Source of the DNA: UBA1794 sp031552405
Lineage (GTDB): Bacteria > Bacteroidota > Bacteroidia > Bacteroidales > Bacteroidaceae
Assembly: GCA_031552405.1 (NCBI GenBank)
Contig: JAVBMN010000020.1
Location: 1-64,000 of the forward strand
DNA length: 64,000 bases
Direction: 5' to 3'
Made by a program: the position numbers and the translations under genes. Below, one piece after another: positions 8,688-18,102 of the stretch. Position 1 is the stretch's first letter; each line of letters begins with the position of its first letter. The notes below the pieces were generated by a model, which saw only the letters and a program-made list of their open reading frames with translations, was not told the DNA's origin and ran no database searches.

Positions 8688-10760
8688 ATGAATAACCCCT
8701 TTTTAACCAGTCGGAACACTCCGCATGGTACGATTCCATTTGACAAGATACTCATCACACACTTTGAACCGGCGTTGCGTGAAGGCATCCGCCAACACAA
8801 ACTGGAAATAGAACGCATTATCCAGAGTACCGAACAGCCCGATTTCCGAAATACGATAGTGACCATGGAGCAATCCGGCCGACTCCTTGAAACCGTATAC
8901 ACCACCCTTCAGAACCAGATAGGAGCCAACAGCAGCGATGAACTGCAGGCTGTAGCCGAGCAGATGGCCCCCGAAATCACTGCTCACTTTAATGATATCA
9001 CCCTGAACGAAGCACTCTTCGCACGTGTCAAGACTGTATACGACAGCCGCGAAGAACTGCAACTCAACACAGAGGACAGTAAACTTTTGGGGAACAGTTA
9101 CGAAAGTTTCGTGCGGCACGGAGCAAACCTAAGTGCGGCCGACAAGGAGCATTACCGGAAGTTGACCGAGGAGCTGAGCCTCTTATCCCTGCGCTACGGC
9201 CAAAACATATTAAAGGAGACTACCGCCTGGCAACTGCACCTCACTGACGACTCTTCCCTGCAAGGCATGCCGGAGTCGATCCTTGAAGCCGCCGCATTCG
9301 CCGCCAGCCAGCAGCAGAAAGAAGGATGGGTATTTACCCTTCAGGCACCCAGCTTCGTACCCTTCATGCAACATTGCCCCGACCGTGAGCTTCGCCGGAA
9401 GATGCATACCGCCTATAACACCCGCTGTACGCACGACAACGAATACTGCAACTACCCGCTGGTAGCCCGCATGGTAAACCTCCGACGCGAAATAGCCCAA
9501 CTGTTGGGATATACGGATTATGCCCAGTACACCCTCATCCGCCGTATGGCCGAGGATGAAGAACACGTATACCACCTGCTGCAAGACCTCCTTGCCGCCT
9601 ACCACCCCACAGCTACAAAAGAGGTGCAGGCTGTAGAAGAACTGGCACAGGAGATGGACGAGCTGACACCCGTCCACTTCCGCGCATGGGACTTTGCCTA
9701 CTACTCTGAAAAACTGAAAGAACGGGATTACCAACTTAACGATGAGCTGTTGCGCCCCTACCTGAAGCTGGAGAATGTCATCAGCGGCGTATTCGGCTTG
9801 GCCACCCGCTTGTATGGCATCACTTTCCGTAAGAACCCCGAAATACCGGTATACCACCCCGAAGCAGAAGCCTTTGAAGTGTATGACCGTAACGGCGATT
9901 TCCTGGCTGTACTGTATACCGACTTCTTCCCCCGCGAAGGGAAGCGTCCCGGTGCCTGGATGACGGAATACAAAGGACAGTGGCGCGAAGAGGACGGCAC
10001 AAACAGTCGGCCCCACGTATCCCTGGTAATGAACTTCACCAAGCCTACTGAGGATAAACCCGCCCTGCTTACCCTCAGCGAGGTGGAAACCTTCCTGCAT
10101 GAATTCGGGCACTCGCTGCACGGCATCTTTGCAGACTCTACCTACGCCAGCCTCAGCGGCACCAATGTATATTGGGATTTCGTAGAGCTGCCCTCTCAGT
10201 TTATGGAGAATTATGCCATCCAGGAAGAGTTTTTGCACACCTTTGCCCACCACTACCTAAGTGGCGAACTGATGCCCGATGAGTTCATTGCCCGCATCGT
10301 AGTGGCCAATAACTTCAATGTGGCATATGCCTGCCTTCGCCAGCTCAGCTTCGGCTTCCTGGACATGGCCTGGTACACACAAAAGGAAGCATTTGCATCG
10401 GGACTGGAAGACGGTGAGGAACTCAATACTAAGATACAGGCCTTCGAGCAACGGGCCATGGAAAGCACACGCCTGCTGCCTGTAACACCCGACGGCTGCA
10501 TGAGTGTACAATTCTCACACATCTTTGCCGGAGGATACTCCGCAGGATATTACAGTTATAAATGGGCAGAAGTACTAGATGCCGATGCTTTCTCGTTATT
10601 TAAAGAACGGGGAATCTTTGACTCCGCCACCGCTGAGAGTTTCCGCAGAAACATCCTGTCGCGTGGAGGAAGCGAACATCCCATGACGTTATACAAACGG
10701 TTCCGGGGACAGGAACCTGCCATTACTGCCCTGCTGGAACGCAACGGTATTATCCGATGA
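8688..10760 (+). CDS. dcp: M3 family zinc metallopeptidase (peptidyl-dipeptidase Dcp-like)
   Basis: A 690-residue oligopeptidase of the thimet/Dcp family, which trims short peptides in the cytosol or periplasm. The zinc motif HEFGH is at about 471-475 within ETFLHEFGHSLHGIFADSTY, and the family Tyr/Gly-rich substrate loop FAGGYSAGYYSYKWAEVLDAD is near the C terminus. Length matches the family. There is no obvious signal peptide. It is the first gene of a tightly packed operon: its stop overlaps the start of the next gene by 4 bp. The dcp symbol is by family; oligopeptidase A activity is the alternative. Confidence 0.9.
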   Translation: MNNPFLTSRNTPHGTIPFDKILITHFEPALREGIRQHKLEIERIIQSTEQPDFRNTIVTMEQSGRLLETVYTTLQNQIGANSSDELQAVAEQMAPEITAHFNDITLNEALFARVKTVYDSREELQLNTEDSKLLGNSYESFVRHGANLSAADKEHYRKLTEELSLLSLRYGQNILKETTAWQLHLTDDSSLQGMPESILEAAAFAASQQQKEGWVFTLQAPSFVPFMQHCPDRELRRKMHTAYNTRCTHDNEYCNYPLVARMVNLRREIAQLLGYTDYAQYTLIRRMAEDEEHVYHLLQDLLAAYHPTATKEVQAVEELAQEMDELTPVHFRAWDFAYYSEKLKERDYQLNDELLRPYLKLENVISGVFGLATRLYGITFRKNPEIPVYHPEAEAFEVYDRNGDFLAVLYTDFFPREGKRPGAWMTEYKGQWREEDGTNSRPHVSLVMNFTKPTEDKPALLTLSEVETFLHEFGHSLHGIFADSTYASLSGTNVYWDFVELPSQFMENYAIQEEFLHTFAHHYLSGELMPDEFIARIVVANNFNVAYACLRQLSFGFLDMAWYTQKEAFASGLEDGEELNTKIQAFEQRAMESTRLLPVTPDGCMSVQFSHIFAGGYSAGYYSYKWAEVLDADAFSLFKERGIFDSATAESFRRNILSRGGSEHPMTLYKRFRGQEPAITALLERNGIIR

Positions 10761-11218
10761 AGAAAACCATTCTGCGCATACTCTGCATCCTGCTACTGGC
10801 GCCCGCGCTGGCCGGATGCAATGACGAGGACGATATAGACGCCATCTTCACCAAAAAGAAGTGGAAGGTAGTGTATCTGGCCAAGACGAGCGACTGGAAC
10901 AATGCCAATGACTATGTTATCCAGCAAGCCTACGACACCCACAAAGAGGATGCCGATGCCTATACCGTGTACTTCGGCGAGAAAAACGTAGTCATCCGCG
11001 GACTTACCGCTGTATGGCAGGGAACCTGGGAAGTAGATGCCAAGAAGCGAACGATGAAAATCAACATCTCGGACAAGAACAACCCTGGGAAAACCGAACC
11101 GGAGAAGGAATTCCTGCAACGAGTGTCCGAAGCCCGGCACTACAAGGGCGACGAGATTATACTCAAGCTATTCATGCCCGATAAAAGCAGTTACGTACAA
11201 TTTACCCCCTCAAAATAG
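10757..11218 (+). CDS. Small lipoprotein (DUF4847-like)
   Basis: A 153-residue protein with a signal peptide ending in the lipobox LAGC followed by an acidic NDEDD stretch, which favours surface or outer-membrane retention in Bacteroides. The mature part, KKWKVVYLAKTSDWNN and VIRGLTAVWQGTWEVDAKKR, looks like a lipocalin-type small beta domain and resembles Bacteroidales DUF4847 proteins; that family name is from memory. It overlaps the peptidase gene by ATGA and ends 10 bp before the deaminase gene, so it is cotranscribed with both. Confidence 0.75.
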   Translation: MKKTILRILCILLLAPALAGCNDEDDIDAIFTKKKWKVVYLAKTSDWNNANDYVIQQAYDTHKEDADAYTVYFGEKNVVIRGLTAVWQGTWEVDAKKRTMKINISDKNNPGKTEPEKEFLQRVSEARHYKGDEIILKLFMPDKSSYVQFTPSK

Positions 11219-11228
11219 CCACTCAGCA

Positions 11229-11687
11229 ATGACCACGGAGAATAAACAAAACATACTGGATGAGCGTTATATGCGCATGGCTTCCGTATGGGCGGAAAAC
11301 TCATACTGCCAACGCCGAAAAGTAGGCGCACTCATTATAAAAGATAAAATGATTATATCCGACGGATACAACGGGACTCCCTCAGGCTTTGAGAATGTAT
11401 GCGAAGACGAGCTGAACGTAACCAAGCCCTATGTGCTGCATGCCGAAGCAAACGCCATCACCAAAATAGCCCGCTCCAGCAACAGTAGCGAGGGGGCTAC
11501 ACTGTATGTCACCGCCTCGCCCTGTATAGAGTGCGCCAAGCTCATCATTCAATCGGGCATCAAGCGCGTGGTATACGGCGAGAAATACCGCCTCGAAGAC
11601 GGCATTCAACTGCTGGAGAGAGCCGGCATCAGCGTAGATTATTTAGAATCCAAACTTCCTAACCAAACGGAAACAACCTCAATATGA
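11229..11687 (+). CDS. dCMP/cytidine deaminase family protein
   Basis: A zinc-dependent deaminase of 152 residues. The His-Ala-Glu motif in LHAEANAITK (H about 71, catalytic Glu about 73) and the PCIEC pair (C about 98 and 101) give the usual metal site. The N-terminal RYMRMASVWAENSYCQRRKVG is typical of deoxycytidylate deaminases (ComEB type), which supply dUMP for thymidylate synthesis. The stop overlaps the next gene in an ATGA. dCMP is the likely substrate, not proven. Confidence 0.92.
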   Translation: MTTENKQNILDERYMRMASVWAENSYCQRRKVGALIIKDKMIISDGYNGTPSGFENVCEDELNVTKPYVLHAEANAITKIARSSNSSEGATLYVTASPCIECAKLIIQSGIKRVVYGEKYRLEDGIQLLERAGISVDYLESKLPNQTETTSI

Positions 11688-13435
11688 CAAATAAAAACTC
11701 ACGCCTCACACCGATTATCATTGCAGTCAGTGTAGTGGTAGGTATTATGATCGGCACATTCTACACGGAGCACTTTGCAGGAAACCGCTTGGGTATCATC
11801 AACAGCTCCTCCAATAAAATCAATGCATTGCTACGTATCATCAACGACCAATACGTAGATGATGTATCCTCCGATAAGATTGTAGAGGATGCGATGCCAC
11901 TCATCCTGAAAGAGTTGGACCCACACTCCAAGTACATCCCCGCCAAAGAACTGGAAGCCAGCAACTCCGAGCTGGAAGGAAAGTTCAGCGGCATCGGTAT
12001 CTCCTTCAACATCACACAGGACACCGTACTTATCAATAAAGTACTGCCCGGAGGACCCTCTGAGAAACTAGGCATCATGCCCGGTGACCGCATCGTTCAG
12101 GTGAACGACTCTGCCTTTACAGGCCCCAAGATTACCGGCGACTTTGTACAAAGTAAGCTCAAAGGCAAAAAAGATTCCAAGGTAAAGATCACCGTAAAAC
12201 GACCCGGCAGAAAAGAGATGCTGGACTTTACCATCGTGCGGGGCGACATCCCGTTGAACAGCATCAAGGCCTCCTACATGATGGAGAAACACATAGGATA
12301 TGTGAAAATTGAAACCTTCGGGCGGACTACGCACATGGAGATGCTCAACGCACTGGCCATCCTTTCGCGAAAAGGCATGAAAGGACTTGTCATCGACCTG
12401 CGCGGAAATCGCGGAGGATTCATGGAGGCCGCCATACAAATGGTAAATGAATTCCTGAAGAAGAACCAGCTCATCGTATATGCCGAAGGACGTAAATACA
12501 CCCGAAGCAGTGAATATGCCAACGGGAACGGAAGCTTCCAGAAAGTACCGCTGGTAGTGCTGCTCGATGAAGCCTCCGCCTCCGCCAGTGAGATTTTTGC
12601 CGGTGCCATACAAGACAATGACCGCGGAACCGTCGTAGGCCGGCGCTCGTATGGAAAGGGACTCGTGCAACAGCCTATCGAGTTCAGCGACGGATCGGCC
12701 ATACGCCTGACCATCGCCCGCTACTACACCCCCTCCGGACGATGCGTGCAACGCCCCTACTCCCTTGGACATAACGACGAGTACGACAATGACATTGTAA
12801 GCCGGTATGAGCGTGGTGAGTACTTCCACGAGGACAGTATACACCTTGACAAGAGCGAAACATACTACACATTGCTGCACCGTCCTATATACGGCTCCAG
12901 CGGTATCATGCCGGATTATTTTGTACCGAAAGACACTACAGGATACACCTCCTGGTTCCTTGCTACAGCCAATATGGCGCTGGATCTCCGCTTTGCCTTT
13001 GAGTACACTGATAAGCATCGCAAAGACCTGCAAGCCTATAGCAACATCAACGACCTGGTGAAGTACCTGTCTAAGCAGAATATCATGGATAAATTTGCCA
13101 ACTATGCGCAGGACAACGGGGTAAAACGTCGGAATCTGATGATTCAGAAGTCGCGTAAGATAACCGAAGACCGGATCTACAGCTACATTATATATAATAT
13201 ACTGGGAGAGTCGGACAGCTACGAGTACATCAACCAAAGCGATCCTACCATACAGAAGGCGTTCAATATACTACAGGCCGGAGAAGCATTTCCCAAAGAG
13301 CCCGACCGGGAAATCACCCCTATCAAAGAGAAGAAAAAAGAAGCGCTGAGCTATGATTCCGCTGTGGCGCCCGCACCAAGGAAAGAATATGCACCAGATC
13401 TTGGAAAAACGTATATATGCCAGACAAACGCATAA
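11684..13435 (+). CDS. S41 family C-terminal processing protease with PDZ domain
   Basis: A 583-residue envelope protease. An N-terminal membrane anchor (about 9-27) precedes a helical region, a PDZ domain (about 90-170, with GIGISFNITQDTVLINKVLPG) and the S41 catalytic domain. The nucleophile lies in EASASASEIFAGA (Ser about 299) and the general-base Lys in RSYGKGLVQQ (about 323). Such Ctp/Tsp proteases degrade or trim periplasmic proteins by recognising C termini. A C-terminal extension of about 180 residues follows the core, as in other Bacteroidetes members. It is coupled to its neighbours by short overlaps (4 bp upstream, 19 bp downstream). Confidence 0.93.
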   Translation: MTNKNSRLTPIIIAVSVVVGIMIGTFYTEHFAGNRLGIINSSSNKINALLRIINDQYVDDVSSDKIVEDAMPLILKELDPHSKYIPAKELEASNSELEGKFSGIGISFNITQDTVLINKVLPGGPSEKLGIMPGDRIVQVNDSAFTGPKITGDFVQSKLKGKKDSKVKITVKRPGRKEMLDFTIVRGDIPLNSIKASYMMEKHIGYVKIETFGRTTHMEMLNALAILSRKGMKGLVIDLRGNRGGFMEAAIQMVNEFLKKNQLIVYAEGRKYTRSSEYANGNGSFQKVPLVVLLDEASASASEIFAGAIQDNDRGTVVGRRSYGKGLVQQPIEFSDGSAIRLTIARYYTPSGRCVQRPYSLGHNDEYDNDIVSRYERGEYFHEDSIHLDKSETYYTLLHRPIYGSSGIMPDYFVPKDTTGYTSWFLATANMALDLRFAFEYTDKHRKDLQAYSNINDLVKYLSKQNIMDKFANYAQDNGVKRRNLMIQKSRKITEDRIYSYIIYNILGESDSYEYINQSDPTIQKAFNILQAGEAFPKEPDREITPIKEKKKEALSYDSAVAPAPRKEYAPDLGKTYICQTNA

Positions 13436-13968
13436 TACGCACAGATATGGCACGCCTTAGGCGTGCCATATCCATTGAGGAGAGTGTACGCCGGGCAAAG
13501 TTGGCCTGTCAGCACTTGCTCCAATGGGATCTCTTTGAACAGGCACGCACAGTCTTGCTGTATTATTCCCTACCCGATGAATTGCCTACTCCACCCCTTC
13601 TCGAACAAATATATCCGGGAAAACGTATTCTGCTGCCTGTAGTCAAAGGAGAAAACCTTGAGCTAAGGCTGTATTGCGGACCAGAGGCCATACTCTCGGG
13701 AGCTTTTCAAATCCCGGAACCCGTAGGAGATCCGTTTATTAACTATGAAGAAATCGATTTATGCCTAATACCAGGCGTGGCTTTCGATGCACGAGGAGTG
13801 CGGTTAGGACGTGGAAAGGGATACTACGACCGATTGCTTCCCCGGATACAATCCCCGAAGGCCGGCCTGTGCTATGCCTGCCAGCTCATAAAAAGAATCC
13901 CTGCAGAGGCGCATGACATCCGCATGGATTATCTGGTTACAGAAGAAGGAATTAATACGTTTCTATAG
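13417..13968 (+). CDS. 5-formyltetrahydrofolate cyclo-ligase
   Basis: Converts 5-formyl-THF to 5,10-methenyl-THF using ATP, returning stored folate to one-carbon metabolism. The 183-residue protein has the signature RLGRGKGYYDRLL (GRGKGYYDR about 131-139) and LIPGVAFDARG just before it. It begins 19 bp inside the protease gene and is the last gene of the five-gene operon; the next gene converges on it only 5 bp past the stop. Together with the dCMP deaminase it touches thymidylate/folate metabolism, though the operon as a whole mixes functions. Confidence 0.95.
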   Translation: MPDKRIIRTDMARLRRAISIEESVRRAKLACQHLLQWDLFEQARTVLLYYSLPDELPTPPLLEQIYPGKRILLPVVKGENLELRLYCGPEAILSGAFQIPEPVGDPFINYEEIDLCLIPGVAFDARGVRLGRGKGYYDRLLPRIQSPKAGLCYACQLIKRIPAEAHDIRMDYLVTEEGINTFL

Positions 13969-13973
13969 CCAAG

Positions 13974-14489
13974 CTACTCTATCCGCTCTAAGAAACTGCC
14001 CGGAATGTAAGTCGTGGCAAGCGAAAAAAGGCCTTCCAGGCGCACCACCACACGTTTGTGTCCCTGAAGACGTATCAGCTCACCCTCAATACCGGCAAAC
14101 TCACCTTTAACCACACGCACGCGGTCGCCTCGCTTCAGGTTCTCGTTCAGTACCTGAATAGCCTCTTCGGAGAAATCAACCAGGAACTTGAAGTCTTCCA
14201 TCTGCTTATTCGGGATAATCAGGAAGTTGCCTGTCTCACGACTGTGGATAAAGCTCAGTTTCAGGAAATGCTCCGTAACAAGCTGACGGCAAGTATGCTC
14301 ATCGGCACGGATAAACACGATGCCCGGCACTACGGGACGCTCCACTTCGATACGCTTCCCATTACGCTCCATCATCGTCTTGCGGAAGGGAATGAAATAC
14401 TCCACCTGGAGTGCATCCAACTGCTCCTTGATCCGTTTCTCAAGCTGATAACGGGTGCGGGCAGCATACCAATGGAGTTCTACATTCAT
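13974..14489 (-). CDS. UpxY/NusG-like transcription antiterminator
   Basis: The start is placed at the ATG at 14489 (MNVELHWYAARTRYQLEK), giving 171 residues; the longer reading would overlap the promoter box. The N-terminal NGN domain (HWYAARTRYQLEKRIKEQL, VEYFIPFRKTM, VVPGIVFIRAD) contacts RNA polymerase. The C-terminal KOW domain follows (RGDRVRVVKGEFAGIEGELI, about 115-150). Specialised NusG paralogs of this kind drive read-through of long surface-polysaccharide operons in Bacteroides, usually as the first gene. Here it is an orphan, about 5 kb from the exopolysaccharide operon and in the opposite orientation, so its target operon is not evident. Confidence 0.85.
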   Translation of the reverse strand: MNVELHWYAARTRYQLEKRIKEQLDALQVEYFIPFRKTMMERNGKRIEVERPVVPGIVFIRADEHTCRQLVTEHFLKLSFIHSRETGNFLIIPNKQMEDFKFLVDFSEEAIQVLNENLKRGDRVRVVKGEFAGIEGELIRLQGHKRVVVRLEGLFSLATTYIPGSFLERIE

Positions 14490-14520
14490 ACGTAATACGT
14501 TTACCTTTTTAAAGAAGGTG

Positions 14521-14528
14521 CAAAAGTA
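14521..14528 (-). promoter_or_regulatory. Promoter -7 box for the antiterminator gene
   Basis: TACTTTTG on the minus strand, 32 bp upstream of the chosen ATG at 14489. No -33 box with normal spacing. Confidence 0.5.
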
Positions 14529-14600
14529 ACACTTTCCCAGCAAAGAAAAAATCCTTACCTATTCTTTTTTCGTTATTTCCCCTATTATCCCTAACTTCAT

Positions 14601-16739
14601 TCAAAGCGTTTGCTCCACACCCTTCATGGAAAGGGAAATTCGGCTACGGCTGTGATCCACCTCAACGACCCGCACCCGTACATGTTGATGCAGGGACACC
14701 ACCTCCGCCGGACTTGACACAAAACGATCCGTAAGCTGAGACACGTGTACCAGCCCGTTTTCGTGGATACCTATATCCACAAAGCAGCCAAAATTAGTAA
14801 GGTTGGAGATAATCCCGTTCAATTCCATTCCGGGCCGAAGGTCGTGAATGCTTCGCACATTGCGGTCGAACTCAAACACCTTGATAGGCTTACGCGGATC
14901 ACGCCCCGGCTTCTCCAGCTCAGACATAATATCCGTCAAAGTGGGCATTCCCACCTCACCCTGCACATAATCAGCCAGTTGAATCTGTTTTCTGGAAGCT
15001 GAATCTGCCATCAGCTGCGGTACAGAACACCGTATATCACGAGCCATACGCTCCACAAGTGCGTAACGTTCCGGGTGTACCGCCGAGTTGTCAAGCGGGT
15101 TCTCGCCATCCGGAATACGTAAAAAGCCTGCGCTCTGCTCGTAAGCCTTGGCGCCCATGCGGGGCACTTTCATAAGTTCGCGGCGTGAGTGAAAGGGGCC
15201 GTTTTCTGTCCTGTAATTCACAATATTCTGAGCCAGCTGAGGCCCAAGGCCCGAAATATAGCTGAGCAAGTGGGTGCTGGCAGTGTTCACATTTACCCCC
15301 ACGGCATTTACGCAGTTGATTACCGTCTGGTCGAGGGAGCGTTTCAGTTTCGCCTGATCCACATCGTGCTGGTACTGTCCTACACCGATCGACTTAGGCT
15401 CTATCTTCACCAGTTCGGCCAACGGGTCCATCAGTCGGCGCCCGATAGATACAGCTCCGCGCACGGTGACGTCATAGTCGGGGAACTCCTCACGGGCCAC
15501 CTTGGAGGCAGAATAGATAGAAGCGCCGTTCTCGCTTACCACGAAAACCTGTAATTCACGGTCGTAACGCTGCGAGGTGACAAACTGTTCCGTTTCTCTT
15601 CCTGCCGTTCCATTCCCTATTGCAATGGCCTGAATGGCATATTGCTCTACCAACTTGGCAAGCTTACGCCCCGCCTGCTGCATGTCGCCCTTAGGAGGAT
15701 GCGGATAGATCGTTTCATTGTGCAGCAAAACGCCCTGTGCATCCAAGCATACCAACTTACAACCGGTACGAAAACCGGGGTCTATACCCAGCACGCGCTT
15801 CTGGCCCAGAGGGGAAGCCAGCAATAGCTGGCGCAGGTTTTCGGCAAATACTTTTATGGCTTCTTCGTCGGCTTTCTCCTTGGAAAGAGCCGAGAACTCG
15901 GTTTCAATGGACGGTTTCAACAAGCGCTTATAAGCATCGTGCACCGCAATCTGCACCTGCCCGGCACAGGGACCGGTACCGCGTACAAAGGAACGCTCGA
16001 TCTGTTCCACGCACGGTTCCTCTTCGGCGGGGGTAACAGATACGCGTAAGAACCCCTCTTTCTCACCACGTCGGATAGCCAGCAAACGATGAGAAGAACA
16101 ACGGCGAAGGGGCTCTTCAAAGCTGAAATAATCGCGATACTTCACAGCCTCTTCTTCTTTCCCCTTCACAACCTTGGAGATGATAAGGGCTTCACGCTCA
16201 AAATAACGACGTACCCGGTTGCGACTGATTTCATGTTCGCTGACACGCTCAGCTATAATATCGCGGGCGCCCTGCAAGGCTTCTTCTACAGTTTTCACAT
16301 CGCCCTTCAGGAAAGACTTGGCACGCACATCCGGCTGTGCCTCGTGCTGCGCCTGAAGGATATTGGCCAAAGGCTCCAACCCTCGCTGGCGAGCCACCTC
16401 AGCACGGGTACGACGCTTAGGCTTGAAGGGAAGATAGAGGTCTTCCAGCTCCACACTATTCCAGATATCACGGATGCGCTGTTCCAGTTCCGGAGTCAGC
16501 TTTCCCTGTTCGGTAATGGTGGAGAGAATGGTTTCTTTCCGCTTCTGCAACTCACAAAGCTTTTCGTATTGTTGGTGGATCTGCTCGATGATCACCTCAT
16601 CCAACCCGCCGGTCACCTCTTTACGGTAACGACTGATAAAGGGGATTGTAGCTCCCTCGCCCAGAAGCTGTAGGGTACGTGCCACCTGCGACACGCTAAT
16701 CTGGAGCGCCGTGGCGATCCGTGAGTGGAAAGATTCCAT
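14601..16739 (-). CDS. tex: Tex family RNA-binding transcription accessory protein
   Basis: A 712-residue cytosolic protein of the usual Tex length. It has an N-terminal helical region, a YqgF/RNase H-like domain (about 320-450, VLGIDPGFRTGCKLVCLD), tandem helix-hairpin-helix motifs (about 490-560, YISGLGPQLAQNIVNYRTEN) and a C-terminal S1 RNA-binding domain (about 640-710, LTNFGCFVDIGIHENGLVHV). Tex binds structured RNA and associates with transcribing RNA polymerase. It is transcribed divergently from the DUF418 gene, with both promoters in the 170-bp gap. Confidence 0.96.
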   Translation of the reverse strand: MESFHSRIATALQISVSQVARTLQLLGEGATIPFISRYRKEVTGGLDEVIIEQIHQQYEKLCELQKRKETILSTITEQGKLTPELEQRIRDIWNSVELEDLYLPFKPKRRTRAEVARQRGLEPLANILQAQHEAQPDVRAKSFLKGDVKTVEEALQGARDIIAERVSEHEISRNRVRRYFEREALIISKVVKGKEEEAVKYRDYFSFEEPLRRCSSHRLLAIRRGEKEGFLRVSVTPAEEEPCVEQIERSFVRGTGPCAGQVQIAVHDAYKRLLKPSIETEFSALSKEKADEEAIKVFAENLRQLLLASPLGQKRVLGIDPGFRTGCKLVCLDAQGVLLHNETIYPHPPKGDMQQAGRKLAKLVEQYAIQAIAIGNGTAGRETEQFVTSQRYDRELQVFVVSENGASIYSASKVAREEFPDYDVTVRGAVSIGRRLMDPLAELVKIEPKSIGVGQYQHDVDQAKLKRSLDQTVINCVNAVGVNVNTASTHLLSYISGLGPQLAQNIVNYRTENGPFHSRRELMKVPRMGAKAYEQSAGFLRIPDGENPLDNSAVHPERYALVERMARDIRCSVPQLMADSASRKQIQLADYVQGEVGMPTLTDIMSELEKPGRDPRKPIKVFEFDRNVRSIHDLRPGMELNGIISNLTNFGCFVDIGIHENGLVHVSQLTDRFVSSPAEVVSLHQHVRVRVVEVDHSRSRISLSMKGVEQTL

Positions 16740-16805
16740 TAGATTTATAAAGACCTTATATAATTAGTAACACGAAGATATGGGAAAACTAAATTCCCTG
16801 TCGGG

Positions 16806-16813
16806 CAAAGGTA
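16806..16813 (-). promoter_or_regulatory. Promoter -7 box for tex
   Basis: TACCTTTG on the minus strand, 67 bp upstream of the tex ATG. A possible -33 TTG lies at 16837-16839 with a 23-bp spacer. It is back-to-back with the DUF418 promoter at 16878. Confidence 0.5.
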
Positions 16814-16877
16814 ACCATAAATCCGCAAAACGCAGACAATCCCCCTACAAATATCGTGGGCCATAAAGGAAATATCG

Positions 16878-16885
16878 TATCTTTG
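16878..16885 (+). promoter_or_regulatory. Promoter -7 box for the DUF418 gene
   Basis: TATCTTTG, 24 bp upstream of the ATG at 16909. No clear -33 box. Confidence 0.55.
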
Positions 16886-16908
16886 CCCCTCCTAAAATAC
16901 CATTTAAA

Positions 16909-18084
16909 ATGAATCAGATTACCGGAACCAAAGAGCGGATACAGGCCGTGGATGCCCTGCGTGGCTTTGCCGTAATGGGAATAATGTTGCTGCATAACAT
17001 TGAGCATTTCAATTTTTACTCCTTCCCCACCCCTCCTTCTGAGCTTATCGCATCCATCGACCGTACGTTGTGGGATATGTTGTTCTTCCTTTTCTCTGGA
17101 AAAGCATACGCTATCTTCGCACTTCTTTTCGGACTCACCTTCCACATACAAAGCCAGAGTGCAGCGAAACGCGGCGAAGATTTCAAGAACCGTTATATGT
17201 GGCGATTGGTATTACTCTTCGGATTCGGATGCATAAATGCCAGCTTCTTCCCCGGCGAAATCCTTGTGCTATATGCTATCATAGGCTTTGTGTTGGTTCC
17301 CGTACGACACATGAACAACAAAACCGTATTCCTCATCGCCCTGGTACTGATGCTGCAACCTCTGGAATGGGGCAAGGTGGTTTACTCACTCTGCAACCCC
17401 GAAGCCAATCCGCAGCAGATGATTTATTCGCTGGGACAAGTATATCCGCAACTGGGAGGAGATTCGCTGATAGAAATGATAAAGGCCAATCTGATCACCG
17501 GCCAGCTGGCCAGCCTCAACTGGGCATGGTGCTACGGGCGGGTATTCCAAACGGCCTCTCTCTTCATGCTGGGTATGTTACTGGGAAGAAAGGGGCTGCT
17601 ACGCTTCTCGAATGAAGCCTCTGCATTTTGGACACGGGCGCTGTGCCTGTCGCTTCCTGCCGCCATCGGGCTGTATTATTTCAAGGAGTTTCTGTATCCG
17701 TGGATTGAGAATCCATTCTTAAAAGACACGATGCGCACCATCCTCAACTCATGGTACAATTTATTCTTTATGGTATGTATTGTAGCCGGATTCTTGCTAT
17801 TATACTGGACAAGCAAAGGAAAGGCACTGCAGATACTGGCTCCTTATGGACGAATGAGTCTCACGGATTACCTCATGCAGTCTGTCATAGGTACGTTCCT
17901 CTACTTTGGCTACGGTTTGTCACTGCATAGTTCCTGCGGAACCACATACAGCCTGTTGATCGGAATCGCCTTCTTGACAGGCCAGGTTGCCTTTGCCCAT
18001 TGGTGGTTCCGCCGTTTCAAACGAGGACCACTGGAAACGTTATGGCACAAAGCCACCTGGATGCAATGGAAGCGTACAGCGTGA
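16909..18084 (+). CDS. DUF418 domain-containing membrane protein
   Basis: A 391-residue polytopic inner-membrane protein. It begins with the family hallmark RIQAVDALRGFAVMGIMLLHN and ends with the DUF418 region (about 235-385) containing APYGRMSLTDYLMQSVIGT. About ten hydrophobic helices are visible. Members are distantly related to membrane acyltransferases (the RG and HN motif near the N terminus), but no activity is established. It converges with queE, whose stop is 18 bp away. Confidence 0.9.
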   Translation: MNQITGTKERIQAVDALRGFAVMGIMLLHNIEHFNFYSFPTPPSELIASIDRTLWDMLFFLFSGKAYAIFALLFGLTFHIQSQSAAKRGEDFKNRYMWRLVLLFGFGCINASFFPGEILVLYAIIGFVLVPVRHMNNKTVFLIALVLMLQPLEWGKVVYSLCNPEANPQQMIYSLGQVYPQLGGDSLIEMIKANLITGQLASLNWAWCYGRVFQTASLFMLGMLLGRKGLLRFSNEASAFWTRALCLSLPAAIGLYYFKEFLYPWIENPFLKDTMRTILNSWYNLFFMVCIVAGFLLLYWTSKGKALQILAPYGRMSLTDYLMQSVIGTFLYFGYGLSLHSSCGTTYSLLIGIAFLTGQVAFAHWWFRRFKRGPLETLWHKATWMQWKRTA

Positions 18085-18102
18085 GAATAAGTCCTCAACG
18101 AC

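Noticed and set aside
12068..13237. A 389-codon open frame on the minus strand, and a 347-codon one at 9210-10253
   Set aside because: Both lie entirely antisense to genes with clear family motifs (S41 protease, M3 peptidase), have Cys/Val/Gly-rich compositions typical of shadow frames and show no motif of their own.
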